Source: Bacteroidales bacterium
Lineage (GTDB): Bacteria; Bacteroidota; Bacteroidia; Bacteroidales; F082
DNA: 64,000 nt
NCBI GenBank assembly: GCA_023229245.1
Contig: JALNZU010000002.1
Coordinates: 62,001-126,000 of the forward strand
Direction: 5' to 3'
Below are positions 62,237 through 64,000 of the stretch, piece by piece; position 1 is the stretch's first letter, and every line of letters begins with the position of its first letter. Position numbers and translations under genes: made by a program. The notes beneath the pieces are model-generated. The model had not been told where the DNA came from. It saw nothing but the letters and a program-made list of their open reading frames with translations, and made no database searches.

Positions 62237-62720
62237 CTTAATCCATCTACTATATCCATTAGTTAAAAAAAATGATACGCTCTTTGTATCAATGTATTAC
62301 TAACATTTCACAACAGAACGGTAATAATGAAAAACACCAATAGTCCAGTATATTGAACTGAACTACATTGGGTTAACTTAAAATAATCAACAAATTTACA
62401 AAAAACAAACCAACAATAGCTCTGTTATCTGTCTATATAATTAGACCTTTAGACGATAAAAAATATTTCGTTGGGTTAAAAGTTTTAAGATTTTCTTCTT
62501 AAATTTCAAAAGTAGGATTTAGACCAAACAGCCTTTTTCTAAAGTTAGGCTAACAGTATCAACAGATTAACAATAGTATAGATATTGATATTTAAGATCT
62601 TCTCTTTTTAATTTTTATCTTTTTAACCTCTTCTATTCGATCGTGTCAAGTTTTGTATCTGTTGCCAGTCGATATAATACAACAGCTTAACATTAAAGCT
62701 ATTAGCTATTGGCATATCAA
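62237..62720 (-). promoter_or_regulatory. 484-bp intergenic region with possible promoter of the HlyD-VTC operon
   Basis: The minus strand has TAAATTTG (62398-62391), a consensus -7 box, but the -33 is poor (a TTG 15 bp upstream). The transcript would have a leader of about 150 nt. The area 62530-62560 holds a small AGCCT/AGGCT hairpin without a T-run near the end of the DUF5916 gene. No reading frame is supported. Confidence 0.4.
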
Positions 62721-64000
62721 TTAATGATCCAATCGTTGAAAATAATTTGGAGGAATACCGTTTCCATTTTGTTGTTCGTATATGGCATTTTTCCATATCA
62801 GCAACAGCTCGCTGCCGGGCACGAAGTTCCACTTCAGCACCATATCTATATTAAACGCATTCACGCTAAAATCTTCATCGTTTTGATATGCTGATGGATA
62901 CAAACCACCGTCTTCCAATAAGTCATAAAAATCGTGATAGTCAACGATCAGCCAGTAGTGTCTGAGTCGAAACGAAAGAGATATATCGGGTTTGAACGCA
63001 TAGTCGGCAGTCAGGGAGTTGGTAATATTTTTAACCTCTCTTCGTCCGAACAGTATGACACGACCGGCTTTCGAAGCAGGGTTTAAGGTATCTCTGACAT
63101 AGCCGTGATCATTGGTTGTATAATCAAATGCGAATTGTGATGTAATCAGGAAATTATCGCGCACTTTCCATCTCGGACTTACAGACGCCATCCAGCTAAG
63201 CTGCTTGTATTGAGCAGTATATCCAAGATTAAGCTGATAATCAGCCATAAGTTTTTTGCGATAATCGGGAGAGCCCCAGAAAAATCCTGAAATTTTCCAA
63301 GGCTGTTGTACAAAGCGGCCTTTCACTCTGGGCTCAAAATAATCTCGCGTACCAATTGGATGCCAATTCAGGCCGGCACCAAGTGATAGGTGATCAGCAG
63401 TTGTAAGTACCCCATCAGCATCTACGATCAGGGAGACAAATTTTTTAGGGTTATACAAATAAATCTGACTAACAGTTATTGAAGTGTTCCATTTGAGTAT
63501 CTTATTCTTAGGCTCAAACTCTAACATCTTAAGCCGTACCCCATGACTGATCTCATTGTTTTTCTGTTGATACCCCATTGCATTCGGGTCGTAGGTATCT
63601 GATAAAATATTCAGCCAGGTTGATGGCCGTATTTTACTGCTGATCTTTTCAACATTCAAGACTGTTTCAGTACCATACAAAGCATCTGCATCCGATTGAT
63701 AGTGTTGGCTAAGATGAAAAGTACCGTGATATTCCATTTGTTGAACCGGATCGCGTATCAGGGTTTCAACACCGCTCACATTTGCCATACCTCCACTTTG
63801 GTTTTGCCATACATTAGTGTTATACAAGCTTATAAGTGAGTTATTGGGCAAAGATTGCTCTACTACTAACATATTATAGTTTGTAGCCGGAGCTGTGAGT
63901 ATGTGTCGAAGGTTTCCCTCTTTAGTTTTAAGCGTTGCATGGCTATGATCGGTAATAGCGTTAAACAAGCCAACAGCCAGGCCTTTCTGTGTCTTACCCG
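62721..64000 (-). CDS. DUF5916 outer-membrane beta-barrel protein, N-terminally cut by window edge
   Basis: Partial: the frame remains open to the last base (codons read GKTQKGLAVGLFNAITD at the edge), so the N-terminal part, usually a CBM9-like domain, lies outside. The visible ~425 residues are amphipathic barrel strands (LNILSDTYDPNAMGYQQKNNEISHGVRL, RYFEPR-like and YNLGYTAQYKQLSWMASVSPRWK-type segments), ending NYFQRLDH. This C-terminal region is characteristic of DUF5916. Members are predicted TonB-independent outer-membrane proteins of unknown substrate. It is in the same direction as the HlyD-VTC-DUF4956 genes but 484 bp upstream. Confidence 0.8.
   Translation of the reverse strand, partial: GKTQKGLAVGLFNAITDHSHATLKTKEGNLRHILTAPATNYNMLVVEQSLPNNSLISLYNTNVWQNQSGGMANVSGVETLIRDPVQQMEYHGTFHLSQHYQSDADALYGTETVLNVEKISSKIRPSTWLNILSDTYDPNAMGYQQKNNEISHGVRLKMLEFEPKNKILKWNTSITVSQIYLYNPKKFVSLIVDADGVLTTADHLSLGAGLNWHPIGTRDYFEPRVKGRFVQQPWKISGFFWGSPDYRKKLMADYQLNLGYTAQYKQLSWMASVSPRWKVRDNFLITSQFAFDYTTNDHGYVRDTLNPASKAGRVILFGRREVKNITNSLTADYAFKPDISLSFRLRHYWLIVDYHDFYDLLEDGGLYPSAYQNDEDFSVNAFNIDMVLKWNFVPGSELLLIWKNAIYEQQNGNGIPPNYFQRLDH

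Noticed and set aside
1..64000. CRISPR array, tRNA, rRNA, insertion sequence or prophage
   Set aside because: No regularly spaced repeats, cloverleaf-like sequence, transposase or phage structural gene was recognised by eye; a tRNAscan and IS search would confirm.

Overview
The window looks like a chromosomal segment of a member of the phylum Bacteroidota, most likely an anaerobic or microaerophilic Bacteroidales-type organism. The support is: a secreted protein with a C-terminal type IX secretion (T9SS) sorting domain; families largely typical of the phylum (DUF349, DUF1573, DUF1599, DUF4956, DUF5916, folP-cdaA pair); promoters that fit the Bacteroidota pattern TTTG-N19-21-TAnnTTTG; few Shine-Dalgarno sequences; a flavodiiron protein; and a K+-dependent type membrane pyrophosphatase. 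The sequence is moderately AT-rich throughout. I found no tRNA, rRNA, CRISPR array, insertion sequence or prophage. The content is mostly core chromosome with a few accessory envelope loci.

Layout. 1-4.2 kb: xerD, a small unknown gene, an FtsX/LolC-like permease and a NamZ-type exo-muramidase. 4.4-8.4 kb: a PLP aminotransferase, a DUF1573 protein, a secreted bleomycin-hydrolase-like cysteine peptidase and a hemerythrin. 8.8-12.3 kb: a T9SS-exported adhesin-like protein and a tiny PID-CTERM-like protein. 12.7-21.7 kb (all minus): a DnaQ-like exonuclease, a 2-oxoacid dehydrogenase E2, a five-repeat DUF349 protein, a DMT transporter, an ALDH7-type dehydrogenase, and an ECF sigma factor overlapping a membrane TPR protein. 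21.9-33 kb: a secreted EEP phosphohydrolase, then a minus-strand run of DUF1599, DoxX-like protein, tpiA, prmA, a 1493-residue unknown envelope protein, plsY and dnaN. 33.1-41.2 kb (plus): folP-cdaA, then a heavy-metal RND efflux set (small His-rich protein, adaptor, CusA/CzcA pump, TolC-like channel). 41.2-45.7 kb (minus): flavodiiron protein coupled to a lipoprotein, and hppA. 46-49.6 kb (plus): DUF151 nuclease, nupC-like transporter, thyA, folA. 49.6-52.7 kb (minus): a secreted protein usually mislabelled asparagine synthetase B, and prfC. 52.8-59.6 kb (plus): trxA, DUF58, speA and a tricorn-like protease. 59.7-64 kb (minus): DUF4956, VTC polyphosphate polymerase, HlyD-like adaptor, and a DUF5916 outer-membrane barrel cut by the window edge.

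How the genes work together. One-carbon and thymidylate supply is represented by folP, thyA and folA, with a nucleoside transporter beside the last two. Envelope biology dominates the unknowns: the 1493-residue protein, the T9SS/PID-CTERM pair, and the VTC-DUF4956-HlyD module. The last of these is the best candidate for an undescribed system (polyphosphate or another polyanion made at the inner membrane and handled by an adaptor protein). Starts were moved downstream of the longest possible reading frame where promoter position or family N-termini demanded it. The clearest cases are xerD, the LolC-like permease, dnaN, prfC, thyA, folA, the RND set and the flavodiiron protein.
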